From Bryobacteraceae bacterium (lineage in GTDB: Bacteria; Acidobacteriota; Terriglobia; Bryobacterales; Bryobacteraceae), in assembly GCA_030041495.1 (NCBI GenBank), contig JASHNT010000090.1, forward strand, positions 28,119 through 92,118: DNA of 64,000 nt, read 5' to 3'. Under the pieces are notes generated by a model. It was not told where the DNA came from. It saw only the letters and a program-made list of their open reading frames with translations, and ran no database searches. Made by a program: the position numbers and the translations under genes. The stretch's first letter is position 1. The number at the start of each line of letters is the position of its first letter. Below are positions 26,601 to 37,238 of this stretch, one piece after another.

Positions 26601-27976
26601 TACAGCGAAAGCGGCGTCGTGCTGGAACCGAAGTTTTGCTGCATCCCGGTCTCTTTACCGGCCACGTCGTATCTGGGTACCTCAGTGATGTCGTACTTGT
26701 GCAGCAGGGCCAGCAGCATGTTGGAGGTGCGCTCCGTGTTATCCGGGAACACGATGTGGCGGTTCCCCTTGAAATTGCCGTCCAGGCCACCCAGCAGGAT
26801 CACCGGCACCTTCACATGCGCGTGGCGATGCGAGTTCCCCATGTTGCTTCCCTTGTAGATCAGGATGTGATCCAGAAGCGTGCCGTCGCCGTCCGGCGTC
26901 TTGCTCAGCTTGTCGGCGAAGTACGCCAGGTTCTGCACATGATAGCGATTCATCTTGGCGTAGTTGGCCACGTTCTCCGGTTTATCGCCGTGGTGCGAGG
27001 AACCGTGCCAGCCCCCGTTGAAGCCGGATTCCGGGAAACTCGCACCCGAGAGATCCTTGCCAAGCATGTACGTCGCGGAGCGGGTCAGATCGCCCTGAAA
27101 CGCTAGCGCCAGCAGATCGTACATCAAGAGGTAGTGAACGTGTTTGTTCTCCGGAAGCCCAAAGGGAATCTCTTCGGATGGCTCCTGGATCGATCTCTCC
27201 ATCGCGATCTTGATCCGGCGCTCGATCTCGCGCACGTTTTCAAGGTAGGTGTCGAGCCGGGCCTTGTCGCCCGCGCCCAGCGGCTGCTTGAATACGTTGA
27301 TCTCCTGCGCCACCGAATCCAGGATGCTGGCGTTCTCCTTGCGCCCCAGCTTGCGCTCCTCCGGACTGGTGCCGTCGCCGAACAGGCGCTCGAAGGCGAC
27401 TCGCGGATTCACCTCGGTCGGAAGAGGCTGAATCGGCGAGGTCCAGGAGATCGAATTGGTGTAGGCGCAGCTATAGCCCCAATTGCAGTTGCCGAAGTTG
27501 CCGTCCTGCTCGACGCCGAGCTGAATCGATTCGAGAATGGTGTCGCGGCCGTACTTCCGGGCGATGAGTTGATCGAGTGTAATGCCCAGATACGGGCTGA
27601 CGCTGTTGCGCCGGGGCCGCGCGCCGGAAAGCAGAACCGCGCCGCGCGCGTGATCGCCGCCCGGCTCTTCGGTGGTTGCCATCGCTTCCGGCATGTCCAT
27701 TCCGCTGATCAAGGTCACGCGCTTGCGGAAGGGCTCCAGCGGTTTGGTGATGAAGGAGAAGTCGAAGTTGGGGCCCTCCTGCAAAGGACTCCAGTATCCG
27801 GGCGCAGCGCCGTGCGGGTGCCAGACTCCCAGGAACCGCCGGACCGGAACCGCCGCGGTCTGGTTCTGCGGAGTCTGCGCCGGAATCATGGAATCGAGCA
27901 GCGGCAAGCCGATGGTGACGCCGGCTCCGCGCAGGAATGTACGCCTCGGGATGAATTTCTTGGTGATAAAGCTCAT
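26600..27976 (-). CDS. DUF1552-family protein
   Basis: RRTFLRGAGVTIGLPLLDSMIPAQ; FLGVWHPHGAAPGYWSP..; LLSGARPRRN; GSNMGNSHRHAHVKVPVILLGG. Confidence 0.85.
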   Translation of the reverse strand: MSFITKKFIPRRTFLRGAGVTIGLPLLDSMIPAQTPQNQTAAVPVRRFLGVWHPHGAAPGYWSPLQEGPNFDFSFITKPLEPFRKRVTLISGMDMPEAMATTEEPGGDHARGAVLLSGARPRRNSVSPYLGITLDQLIARKYGRDTILESIQLGVEQDGNFGNCNWGYSCAYTNSISWTSPIQPLPTEVNPRVAFERLFGDGTSPEERKLGRKENASILDSVAQEINVFKQPLGAGDKARLDTYLENVREIERRIKIAMERSIQEPSEEIPFGLPENKHVHYLLMYDLLALAFQGDLTRSATYMLGKDLSGASFPESGFNGGWHGSSHHGDKPENVANYAKMNRYHVQNLAYFADKLSKTPDGDGTLLDHILIYKGSNMGNSHRHAHVKVPVILLGGLDGNFKGNRHIVFPDNTERTSNMLLALLHKYDITEVPRYDVAGKETGMQQNFGSSTTPLSL

Positions 27977-30408
27977 TTACCTTCCTCAACTTCCTTGGTC
28001 CTCATCTGAACCTCAGAGGTCCTCATTTGAAAAGGTGCGCTCTTGACGATGCCCATCAAGATCGAATCAAACCGGTCGTTGTCCTTGTCCGCGTCCCGCA
28101 CGATCGACCGGATCACCGGCATGTCCTGATACTCGACCCCGCGTCCGAGAGCGAACGTCATCAGTTTTTCGGTGATCATGCGGACGAATTGCGGCGAGTA
28201 TTTGAGCAGAGCCTGGCGCAGCTCGATTGGCCCGTTCACCTTGGTCCCGTCCCACAGCGTCGCCGAGGCGTCAATCGGAACTCCGCCATTGCCGCCCTGC
28301 TTCAACCGGTATTTGCCGTCTGCGTCGAAATTCTCCAGCGCGAACCCGATTGGGTCCATCAGCTTGTGGCAGCTCGCGCACGGTTCCATGGAGCGGTGCA
28401 GGGTCATCTGCTCGCGCAGGGTAAGCACCTTACCGTCGCCCTTGGTGTCTTCAAGCGGGGGAACGTTGGGCGGAGGCTCCGGCGGCGGCGTGCCCAGAAT
28501 ATTTTCCAAGACCCATACGCCGCGCTTCACCGGCGAGGTGCGGAAGTTCTGCACCCAGGTGAGGGAAAGGAAACTCCCTTGCCCCAGCAAGCCGCGCCGG
28601 TACGCCAGATCCGGCCCTAACGTGACGCGGCGGAACTCCGAGCCATAGATTCCGGGAATGCCGTAATGCTTGGCTAGGCGTTCGTTCAAGAACGTGTAAT
28701 CCGCGGTCAGCAGGTCTACCACGTTGCGATTCTCTCTGATGATGCTCTGGAACAGCAGCTCGGTCTCGCGGCGGTAGCTCTTGCGAAGCTCGTCATCCCA
28801 GTCCGGATAAAAGACGCCGTCCGGTGACGTCGCGGGAAGGTTTCGAAGGTAGAGAAGTTGATCGCCGAAATTTTCCACCAGCGCGTCGGCTTTGGGATCG
28901 GCCAGCATGCGGTGTACCTGCTGCTCCAGCACAGCCGGCTGATGCAGCTTGTTCTGGCTGGCGATTTCAATCAGCTCGTCGTCGGGGATACTGCTCCATA
29001 TAAGGAAGGACAGCCGCGAGGCCAATTCCAGATCGGTGATGCGATGCGGAACGCCGGGCGCGGCGTTTTCCGGCTCTCGCTCGGCGCGAATCAGGAACTG
29101 CGGGCTGGTCAGGATGCGGCGCAGACCCAACTCGACCCCGTCTTCAAACGTACCACCTTCCTTACGGCCTTCCTGATAGAAGGTCTGCACCCACTCCCAA
29201 TCCTGAGCGGTGGCCGGACGGCGGTACGCCCGGCGCATCAACGTGGTCAGGATCTCCTTGGCGCACGGCGCTTCCTGGCTTTCCGTCACGGGACGGCAGG
29301 TGAAAACCTTGCGGATGGAAGCCGAATCGAGCGGACGCGCCGGCGTGAACGGGCCCTGGATGCGCAGAATCCCGATCGCCGGATAATACTCGATCTGCGG
29401 AATGCCGTTGTCCTCGAGCGACTTCCGTTCATACTGCCGGATCATGTCCAGCGAAGGGCGGTAATTGTCCGCCACGAACGTCACGCCCACCATGTGCGAA
29501 CCAGCCTTGATGGGCAGCGCCACGTCGATCGAACCGTCGTTATCCGAAGAGTTGTTCGCGCTGAGGCCAACACCGGCGTACTCGCGCTTGGCCACCACTT
29601 CGTTGTCGATGAGGAACTCCAGCTTCTCTTTCGGAATGAATTTGCCGATGCCCAGGTTCTGGACGGAAAACTTGTATTCTCCGTCGGAGGGGAAGCTGTG
29701 GCGCACAGCCATTCCGCCGCGCGTGCCGAAAGGCAAGCCCTCGATGTGCTGGTTCTGGGATGCGTCCGCAGGCGAGATGTAGACCGCCGCGGTCGGGCTC
29801 TTCCAGAAACCGACGGCCGTGCGCGCAATGCGGGTCGCCGCGGTCGTGTAGGCTTCGAGCAACGTCGGCGATAGCGTCAGCGACCCGGCTACGTTATCGA
29901 AGCCTCGGGCTGAATCGTCGGCGGGCAGCAGCGTGGTCACGTCCAGTTTGAGATCCAGGAGGTCGCGAATCGCGTTGGCGTACTCCGTGCGATTCAAACG
30001 GTGCAGCACAACCGAGCCCGGATCCGGGTGCGCCGCGGCTTTCGAGTCAATCTGGCTCTCCAGCCAATCCCGGAGCTGATTGTATTGCGCCAGCGGAGGA
30101 CGCGGGTTGCCGGGCGGAGGCATCATGCCTGCGCGCAGCTTGCGGATCACCATCTCCCAGATTTCCGGATGATCGCCGACCGTATTAATGTCCGCCGCTT
30201 CGAGCGATAAGTTGGCGGTCTTGATCTGGTTGTCGTGGCAGACGATGCAATACTCTTCGAGCACGGCGCGCTCGGCCGCCGGCGTGGGAGCGGCCAGCCG
30301 CGCCCGGGCAGGAGCCTGCGCCAGAAGTGGCAGACCTAGCGGCGCAGTCACTGTAATCAGGGCGGCTGCCAGAAATCGATTCCGAGGGCTCGGCGTGGAT
30401 CCGTTCAT
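27973..30408 (-). CDS. DUF1587/1592/1595/1588/1585 Planctomycete-type c-type cytochrome protein
   Basis: YCIVCHDNQIKTANLSLEAAD; LHRLNRTEYANAIRDLLDL; FRTSPVKRGVWVLENILGTPPPEPPPNVPPLE; CASCHKLMDPIGFALENFDADGKYR. Confidence 0.88.
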   Translation of the reverse strand: MNGSTPSPRNRFLAAALITVTAPLGLPLLAQAPARARLAAPTPAAERAVLEEYCIVCHDNQIKTANLSLEAADINTVGDHPEIWEMVIRKLRAGMMPPPGNPRPPLAQYNQLRDWLESQIDSKAAAHPDPGSVVLHRLNRTEYANAIRDLLDLKLDVTTLLPADDSARGFDNVAGSLTLSPTLLEAYTTAATRIARTAVGFWKSPTAAVYISPADASQNQHIEGLPFGTRGGMAVRHSFPSDGEYKFSVQNLGIGKFIPKEKLEFLIDNEVVAKREYAGVGLSANNSSDNDGSIDVALPIKAGSHMVGVTFVADNYRPSLDMIRQYERKSLEDNGIPQIEYYPAIGILRIQGPFTPARPLDSASIRKVFTCRPVTESQEAPCAKEILTTLMRRAYRRPATAQDWEWVQTFYQEGRKEGGTFEDGVELGLRRILTSPQFLIRAEREPENAAPGVPHRITDLELASRLSFLIWSSIPDDELIEIASQNKLHQPAVLEQQVHRMLADPKADALVENFGDQLLYLRNLPATSPDGVFYPDWDDELRKSYRRETELLFQSIIRENRNVVDLLTADYTFLNERLAKHYGIPGIYGSEFRRVTLGPDLAYRRGLLGQGSFLSLTWVQNFRTSPVKRGVWVLENILGTPPPEPPPNVPPLEDTKGDGKVLTLREQMTLHRSMEPCASCHKLMDPIGFALENFDADGKYRLKQGGNGGVPIDASATLWDGTKVNGPIELRQALLKYSPQFVRMITEKLMTFALGRGVEYQDMPVIRSIVRDADKDNDRFDSILMGIVKSAPFQMRTSEVQMRTKEVEEGK

Positions 30409-30550
30409 GCTCGCAAACGGGTGTGCCCGCAGCACTTTCCCGTCCTTGCCTGCAAATTCTGTCACAGCGAAACATCGAGCGCAATGACCATATTGAGGGA
30501 GGCCGGACCAGGCCCGCCGACCTAGGCCCTTGCCCCGCCACACTTTAAGA

Positions 30551-30595
30551 GCGAGCCTCGGCTCATGTATCATAGAAATATGAGTCTCGCCTCAC
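30551..30595. promoter_or_regulatory. Candidate TetR operator/promoter region (imperfect inverted repeats)
   Basis: GAGCCTCGGCTC and CTCAT-N13-ATGAG symmetric elements around the TetR start. Confidence 0.3.
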
Positions 30596-31218
30596 ATTCT
30601 TCGTCGCGGCGGAAGATCCCGCGCCAGCAGCGCGGAGAACGGCGCGTGGAGGAACTATTGGATGCGGCAGAGGCGGTGATCGCGGACATGGGATATGAGG
30701 CCGCCACCATGAGCTCCATTGCCCAGCGCGCAGGCGCAGCGATCGGCTCGCTCTACCAATTCTTCCCTAACAAGGCCTGTATTACGCAGATGTTGCGGGC
30801 CGAGTATGCCAGGCGCTTCGATCAAACCTATGCGCCGCTCGAATCTCAGGCCAACTCCCTGAATCCGGAAGCCCTGGCCGGCCATCTTATCGACTTGACC
30901 GTCCATTTCGTGGAAACCCATCCTGCCCTTCCCGCCTTGCTCGACGCTCCCGGAACCACCAGAGCGCCGGCCGCCATGCGCCGCGTGTTGCGGGAGCGCT
31001 TCGCCAGCATCCTGCGCGCGCAGAATCCGCGCATCTCCCGGCACAAGGCTCTGCTGCTCGGCACCGTGACGCTTCAGATTCTCAAGACTTTAAACCAGCT
31101 CTATACCGAACTACCCGGAGCCGAACGGCAGCGCGTGGCGGAGGAGTTCAAAATGGTTCTGCTCTCGTACTTCTGCGCGCGGCTTAAGCCTCGCGTGAAG
31201 GGGGGCGTCCGCAAGTGA
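30580..31218 (+). CDS. TetR-family transcriptional regulator (alternative start 30565)
   Basis: RRVEELLDAAEAVIADMGYEAATMSSIAQRAGAAIGSLYQFFPNK HTH. Confidence 0.9.
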   Translation: MSLASHSSSRRKIPRQQRGERRVEELLDAAEAVIADMGYEAATMSSIAQRAGAAIGSLYQFFPNKACITQMLRAEYARRFDQTYAPLESQANSLNPEALAGHLIDLTVHFVETHPALPALLDAPGTTRAPAAMRRVLRERFASILRAQNPRISRHKALLLGTVTLQILKTLNQLYTELPGAERQRVAEEFKMVLLSYFCARLKPRVKGGVRK

Positions 31219-32450
31219 TCCGGTATTTCCTCCTAATCCCCGGCGCCTTGGGCGCCGTACTGATGCTAGGCGGTTGCGGGAAGTCTACGCCGACGGCAAG
31301 CGCGCAGAGTTCGCCGCCTCCGCCGGAGGTCGGCGTGAGTACCGTGATCCAGAAGGACGTGCCGATCTACGGCGACTGGGTTGCAACCTTGGACGGCTAT
31401 GTGAACGCCAATATCCAACCCCAGGTGACCGGCTACCTAGTGCGGCAGGAGTACAAAGAAGGATCGCTGGTCCATAAAGACGACGTTCTGTTCGATATCG
31501 ATCCGCGCCCGTTCCAGGCCGCTCTCGACCAGGCCAAGGGGCAACTGGCGCAGGCGCAAGGTCAGCTTTCGCAGGCTGAGGGACAACTGGCGCAAGCGCA
31601 GGCGCAGTTGGTTCTGGCGGAAATCAACGTAAAACGTGATACGCCGCTGGCGCAGGCGCACGCCATCGCGCAAAGCCAGCTCGACAACGACACGCAGGTC
31701 CAGGCCCAGAATGAAGCGCTGATCAAGACCGACCAAGGCGCGATCCAGGCGGATAAGGCCTCGATTCAAGCCGCGCAAGCCGCGGTCGAACAGGCGCAAT
31801 TGAACCTCGGCTTTACCAAGGTCCGCTCCCTGATTGACGGCATTGCCGGCATTGCGAGCATCCAGATCGGAAATCTGGTTGGTCCCACGACTGTGCTGAC
31901 TACGGTTTCCTCGGTCGATCCTATCAAGGCGAGTTTCTCCATCAGTGAGCAGGAATACCTGGATCTCGCGGCTAAGATCCACGCCGGCGCTCCCGCGGAC
32001 CTGCTGAACCAGGCCAACAGCATTCCTCTGGAAATGACCTTATCGAATGGAAACGTCTATAAGCATCCCGGACACATCATCTTCGCGGACCGCCAGGTGG
32101 ATCCGCAAACTGGAACCATCCGTATTATGGGCGCCTTCGCGAATCCTGGAAATCTGCTGCGGCCCGGCCAGTTCGGCCGCATTCGCGCGCTCACCGGCAT
32201 TCGCAAGGGCGCTCTACTAGTGCCGCAGCGCGCCGTCAGTGAGTTGCAAGGGCGCAGAGAAGTGGCCGTGGTCGGCCCGGATAATAAAGTTACGATCCGC
32301 GAAGTCCAGACCGGAGAACGTTCCGGTGAGTTGTGGATCATCGCCAGCGGCCTCAAAGCCGGCGACCGGGTGGTCTCCGAAGGAACCTCCAAAGTGGCTG
32401 AGGGCGCGATGGTAAATCCCAAGCCGGATTCGGGAACGGAAAACCAATAG
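31215..32450 (+). CDS. RND efflux membrane fusion protein (AcrA-like lipoprotein)
   Basis: Lipobox LMLGGCGKS; GYLVRQEYKEGSLVHKDDVLFDIDPRPF. Confidence 0.9.
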   Translation: MIRYFLLIPGALGAVLMLGGCGKSTPTASAQSSPPPPEVGVSTVIQKDVPIYGDWVATLDGYVNANIQPQVTGYLVRQEYKEGSLVHKDDVLFDIDPRPFQAALDQAKGQLAQAQGQLSQAEGQLAQAQAQLVLAEINVKRDTPLAQAHAIAQSQLDNDTQVQAQNEALIKTDQGAIQADKASIQAAQAAVEQAQLNLGFTKVRSLIDGIAGIASIQIGNLVGPTTVLTTVSSVDPIKASFSISEQEYLDLAAKIHAGAPADLLNQANSIPLEMTLSNGNVYKHPGHIIFADRQVDPQTGTIRIMGAFANPGNLLRPGQFGRIRALTGIRKGALLVPQRAVSELQGRREVAVVGPDNKVTIREVQTGERSGELWIIASGLKAGDRVVSEGTSKVAEGAMVNPKPDSGTENQ

Positions 32451-32456
32451 ACTGCC

Positions 32457-35400
32457 GTGTCGAGATTCTTCATCAGACGCCCGATTGTCGCGATGGTGAT
32501 CGCCATCCTGATGGTGGTGGTCGGATTGGTCTCCGCACTCGCCTTACCGGTGGCGCAGTTTCCAAACATCGTTCCGCCCGAAATTCAGGTGAACGCGACC
32601 TACCCCGGCGCGGACGCGCAAACTCTGGAACAGTCCGTGGCCACGCCGCTCGAAGAACAGATCAGCGGCGTCGACAACATGAACTACATGTATTCGGTCA
32701 ACTCCGGCAGCGGATCGACGCAGATCACCGTCGATTTCGACGTCGCCACCGACCCGAATATCGATCAGGTGCTGACCCAGCTCCGCACCTCCCAGGCGCA
32801 GCCGCAGTTGCCCGCCCAGGTCAACACGGCCGGCTTGATCGTCCAGAAATCGCTTTCCGCGCCGATGATGCTGATCTCGTTGAACTCTCCCAACGGCTCC
32901 TACGACAGCACCTTTCTGGCCAACTACGCCTACATCAACCTGGTCGACGAACTGACGCGTGTCCCCGGAATCGCCAAGATTCAGGTGTTCGGTGCGGGGC
33001 AGTACGCCATGCGCTGCTGGGTGAAGCCGGATCAACTTGCCAAGCTGCACGTCACCGTGCCTCAAATCATCCAGGCGCTGCAGACGCAGAACAACGTGAA
33101 TCCTGCGGGTCAGATCGGAGGCGAGCCGGTTCCTCCGGGTCAGCAGTTCACCTACACTGTGCGTGCGCAAGGCCGTCTCACCACCCCTGAGGAGTTCGGC
33201 GATATCATTCTGCGCGCCAATCCCGATGGATCGATTCTGCGGCTCAAGGACGTGGCTCGCCTGGAACTCGGCGCGCAGACCTACAATCTGGCGGGCCGTT
33301 ATAACGGCAAGCCATCGGCGATTCTGGCCTGCTACCAACTCCCCGGATCGAATGCAGTGGACGCGGCCAAGCGCCTGCGCGCCCGCATCCAGGAGCTGAG
33401 CCAGCGCTTCCCGCCGGATCTGGGTTACACCGTCAGCCTGGACACCACCGCCGCCGTGACCGCCGGGATGCGGGACATCATCTACACGCTGTTGGAAGCT
33501 CTGGCGCTGGTGGTGATTGTCGTTTACATTTTCCTTCAAGGCTGGCGCGCTACTCTGATTCCACTGCTGGCTGTGCCGGTTTCCCTCATCGGAACGTTCA
33601 TCGTTTTTCCGATGCTCGGTTTTTCGATCAACACCCTTTCGCTATTCGGATTGGTTCTGGCAATCGGCCTGGTGGTGGACGACGCCATTGTGGTGGTCGA
33701 GGCAGTGCAGCGCCACATCGAAGAGGGCCTCTCGCCGCGAGAGGCAGCTCTCCAAGCAATGGACGAGGTTTCCGGACCGGTGATCGCCATCGCCCTGATC
33801 CTGAGCGCGGTGTTCATTCCCACGGTCTTCATTCCCGGAATCACCGGCCGGCTGTATCAGCAGTTCGCGGTGACCATCGCGATCTCGGTTATCTTTTCTG
33901 CGTTTAACGCGCTCTCGCTGAGTCCAGCGCTTTCGGCTTTGCTGCTGAAGCCAGCTCGCGCCGGCTCGCGCGGGCCTCTCGGCTTCTTTTTCCGCTGGTT
34001 CAACCGCGCCTTCAGACGCGGAACCCAGGCCTACGTCGGCTTGTGCGGAATGTTGATTCGCAAAGCGGCTCTCAGCTTCGTCGCGTTAGCCGCGGTCACC
34101 GCCGGAGCGCTATTCATCGGCGGAAAACTGCCCTCCTCGTTCCTGCCGGAAGAGGATTACGGCTACGTTTACGTGAGTCTTCAATTGCCCAACGCCTCTT
34201 CCATGGAGCGCACCACGGAGGTGGCCAAGCAGGTCGAAAGAGTAATTTTGAACACGCCGGGCGTTCAGGGCTGCACCTCAGTGATCGGCTTCAGCCTGCT
34301 CAGCCGCGTGCAGGATACTTACAACGCGTTCTTCTTCGTCACCGAAAAGCCCTGGGATGAGCGGAAGAAGCCGGAGGAACAATACACCGAGATCCGCAAT
34401 CACATCACGCGCGAGTTGAGCAAGATTCGCGACGGAATCGCGTTCTCCTTTGCGCCGCCCGCGATTCCCGGCGTGGGCACCAGCGGCGGCGTTACGTTCA
34501 TGCTCGAAGACCGCTCCGGAGGCGATCTCCAATTCCTGGGCCAAAACGTCGATAAATTCGTCGCCGCCGCGCGCAAGCGTCCGGAGCTCACCGGCGTCAC
34601 CTCCACCTTCCTGCCCGGAGTGCCACAGCAGTTTGTGGATGTGGACCGCCCCAAAGTCGAGCGTCAAGGCGTGGACATCGGCCAGGTGTATCAAACGTTG
34701 CAGGCCTTCATGGGCGGATACCTGGTGAACTACTTCAACCGCTTCGGCCGTCAATGGCAGGTTTACGTCGAGGCCGAAGGCGATTACCGCACCCGCGCGG
34801 AAAATATCGGCCAATTCTACGTCTCCAACGGCGGCGGAGCCATGGTTCCCTTGAGCGCCGTAACGGCCATCCGCAACATCAGCGGGCCGGAGTTCACCAT
34901 GCGCTACAACGAGTATCATGCTGCGCAGATTAACGCTTCCGCCGCGCCCGGCTACAGCTCCGGGCAAGCCACCAAGGCGCTGGAGGAGACCTTCGCCCAG
35001 ACCATGCCGCGCGAAATGGGCTTCGATTATAGCGGCATGTCGTTCCAGGAGCAGAAAGCGGCGCAAGGAGTTCCTCCCTCCGCCATTTTCGGTTTGTCCC
35101 TGTTGTTCGTGTTCCTGATTCTGGCTGCGCTGTACGAAAGCTGGTCGCTTCCATTCAGCGTCCTTTTGGGAACGCCCGTCGCAGTTTTCGGCGCTTACCT
35201 CACCTTGTGGCTGCGGGCGTTCGAAAACAACGTCTACGCGCAGATCGGGCTGGTGATGCTGATCGGGCTCGCGGCGAAGAATGCGATTCTGATCGTGGAG
35301 TTCGCCAAAGCCGAATACGAGAAGAAAGGCCGGAGTCTGGACGATGCCGCGCTAACCGGAGCCCGCATCCGTCTGCGGCCCATTCTGATGACCGCGTTCG

Positions 35401-35615
35401 CGTTCATCCTCGGCTGTGTTCCGCTGTGGATCGCCACCGGCTCTGGAGCGGTTTCGCGCCAGGTGCTGGGCACCGCGGTGATCGGAGGAATGCTGGCAGC
35501 GTCGTTAATCGCGATTTTCTTCGTTCCGGTAACCTTCGACGTGATTGAACGGCTGGCGCTGCGTTTTTCCAAGAAGGCGCATGCGGCTCAAGAAGAAGTG
35601 GAGCACGTCCGATGA
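32457..35615 (+). CDS. RND efflux permease (AcrB/MexB HAE1)
   Basis: 1052 aa; [66 protein letters not shown]. Confidence 0.95.
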   Translation: MSRFFIRRPIVAMVIAILMVVVGLVSALALPVAQFPNIVPPEIQVNATYPGADAQTLEQSVATPLEEQISGVDNMNYMYSVNSGSGSTQITVDFDVATDPNIDQVLTQLRTSQAQPQLPAQVNTAGLIVQKSLSAPMMLISLNSPNGSYDSTFLANYAYINLVDELTRVPGIAKIQVFGAGQYAMRCWVKPDQLAKLHVTVPQIIQALQTQNNVNPAGQIGGEPVPPGQQFTYTVRAQGRLTTPEEFGDIILRANPDGSILRLKDVARLELGAQTYNLAGRYNGKPSAILACYQLPGSNAVDAAKRLRARIQELSQRFPPDLGYTVSLDTTAAVTAGMRDIIYTLLEALALVVIVVYIFLQGWRATLIPLLAVPVSLIGTFIVFPMLGFSINTLSLFGLVLAIGLVVDDAIVVVEAVQRHIEEGLSPREAALQAMDEVSGPVIAIALILSAVFIPTVFIPGITGRLYQQFAVTIAISVIFSAFNALSLSPALSALLLKPARAGSRGPLGFFFRWFNRAFRRGTQAYVGLCGMLIRKAALSFVALAAVTAGALFIGGKLPSSFLPEEDYGYVYVSLQLPNASSMERTTEVAKQVERVILNTPGVQGCTSVIGFSLLSRVQDTYNAFFFVTEKPWDERKKPEEQYTEIRNHITRELSKIRDGIAFSFAPPAIPGVGTSGGVTFMLEDRSGGDLQFLGQNVDKFVAAARKRPELTGVTSTFLPGVPQQFVDVDRPKVERQGVDIGQVYQTLQAFMGGYLVNYFNRFGRQWQVYVEAEGDYRTRAENIGQFYVSNGGGAMVPLSAVTAIRNISGPEFTMRYNEYHAAQINASAAPGYSSGQATKALEETFAQTMPREMGFDYSGMSFQEQKAAQGVPPSAIFGLSLLFVFLILAALYESWSLPFSVLLGTPVAVFGAYLTLWLRAFENNVYAQIGLVMLIGLAAKNAILIVEFAKAEYEKKGRSLDDAALTGARIRLRPILMTAFAFILGCVPLWIATGSGAVSRQVLGTAVIGGMLAASLIAIFFVPVTFDVIERLALRFSKKAHAAQEEVEHVR

Positions 35616-36967
35616 GGTTTCCGGCGCTGATACTGGCCGCCGCGATGCTGGCCGGATGTACCGTGGGGCCGAACTATCAGCGCCCCGCGATCGACGTTCC
35701 GGCGACCTACCGCAACGCTGACCAAACCTCCGCCGCGCCCTCGCTGGGCTCCCAGAAGTGGTGGACCGTCTTTCAAGACACGCAGCTTCAGAAACTGATC
35801 CGCGCCGCGCTCGCCCAGAATTACGATGTCCGCATTGCGGCATCCCGTATTTTGCAGGCACAGCAGCAGGTGACTCTCACCCGCAGCCAGGAGTTTCCGC
35901 AGATTGACGGCGTGGCCGGCGGCATCGGTCAAAAAATTCCCGCTTTCGGTTTCGCCGCCTTCGAGCTCCAGGGAGCCTTCTCCTGGAATATCGACTTCTG
36001 GGGGCAGTACCGCCGCGCGACCGAAGCCGCGCGGGCGAGTCTGCTCGCTGCGGATTGGAATCGGGACTTGGTCCTGAGCACGGTGGTACAAGGTGTCGCT
36101 ACTGCCTATTTCCAACTTCGGGAGCTGGATCTGGAACTGGATATCGCCAAGAGCACGCTGGCTTCGCGCAAGGAGTCGCTGCAGCTCACCGATACGCTGG
36201 AGCGTGGCGGCGCAACCAGCCTGTTGGATGTCCGCCAGGCCGAACAGTTGGTGGAGACCGCGGCCGAGACCATTCCGGACACGGAGCGGCAGATCGCCAC
36301 GCAGGAAGACTTGCTGAGCACCCTGATGGGCGAGAACCCGCATGACATCCCGCGAGGCCTTACGTTGACGGAAGAGCCAGTGCCTGAATCCGTTCCGCCC
36401 GGATTGCCGTCAGAGTTGATCGAGCGCCGTCCTGACATCCGCCAGGCCGAGCAGCAGCTCATCGCCGCCAACGCACAAATCGGCGTGGCCCGCGCGCAGT
36501 TCTTTCCCAGCCTTCCCTTGACCGGCGGGGCCGGCGCGGAGAGCACCAGCCTGGCCAGTCTGTTTCTCGGCTCGGCATGGAACTTCACCGCTCCCATCAC
36601 CCAGCCCATTTTCACCGCGGGAAAACTCAAGGCGAATTTGAAGCTGGCGCAGGCTCAGCAGCAGCAGGCGCTGCTCACCTATCAGGAGACGATTCAACAA
36701 GCCTTCCGCCAGATCTCCGACGCGCTGATCTCCTTCACCAAGTCGCGCGAATTCCGCGAACACCAGGACGCGCTTACCACCGCCGCCCAAGGCGCGGCGA
36801 ATCTTTCGGAAGTCCGTTACCGCGGTGGAGCGGCAAGCTACCTGGAAGTGCTCACCAATGAGACCAACTATTTCGCCGCTCAACTGAATCTCGCCCGTGC
36901 GCGCTTGAATGAGCGGCTCGCGCTGGTGCAGGTCTATAATGCGCTGGGCGGGGGTTGGCAGCAGTAA
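35612..36967 (+). CDS. Outer-membrane efflux lipoprotein (NodT/OprM family)
   Basis: [65 protein letters not shown]. Confidence 0.93.
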   Translation: MRFPALILAAAMLAGCTVGPNYQRPAIDVPATYRNADQTSAAPSLGSQKWWTVFQDTQLQKLIRAALAQNYDVRIAASRILQAQQQVTLTRSQEFPQIDGVAGGIGQKIPAFGFAAFELQGAFSWNIDFWGQYRRATEAARASLLAADWNRDLVLSTVVQGVATAYFQLRELDLELDIAKSTLASRKESLQLTDTLERGGATSLLDVRQAEQLVETAAETIPDTERQIATQEDLLSTLMGENPHDIPRGLTLTEEPVPESVPPGLPSELIERRPDIRQAEQQLIAANAQIGVARAQFFPSLPLTGGAGAESTSLASLFLGSAWNFTAPITQPIFTAGKLKANLKLAQAQQQQALLTYQETIQQAFRQISDALISFTKSREFREHQDALTTAAQGAANLSEVRYRGGAASYLEVLTNETNYFAAQLNLARARLNERLALVQVYNALGGGWQQ

Positions 36968-37020
36968 AGCTGGAAGCAGTAGCCGCGAGCCGGCTCCCGG
37001 GTACGTAACCGATAGCAAAG

Positions 37021-37110
37021 TGGCGGTGAGGGTGGGATTCGAACCCACGGAACCCGTAAAGGTTCAACGGTTTTCGAGACCGCCCGATTCAACCGCTCTC
37101 GCACCTCACC
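37021..37110 (-). tRNA. tRNA-Ser(CGA), CCA encoded
   Basis: GGTGAGG...CCTCACC acceptor stem, GCGGT-CTCGAAA-ACCGT anticodon arm, long variable arm, GGGTTCGAATCCC T-arm, terminal GCCA. Confidence 0.93.
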
Positions 37111-37238
37111 GTTGGCTCCATTTTAACATTCCGGCGGCCGGGGGCACGGGTTCCGAGAATCTTCCGAAACGAGGAAAGCGGCGGCGGCGTCATCCATCTT
37201 AAACAATCGGTGATAATTATCTCCGTCGGGAAGGGCTT

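Noticed and set aside
37021-37110. tRNA-Ser as integration site of a genomic island
   Set aside because: No integrase, no repeated tRNA 3' end and no mobile genes found in the adjacent sequence.
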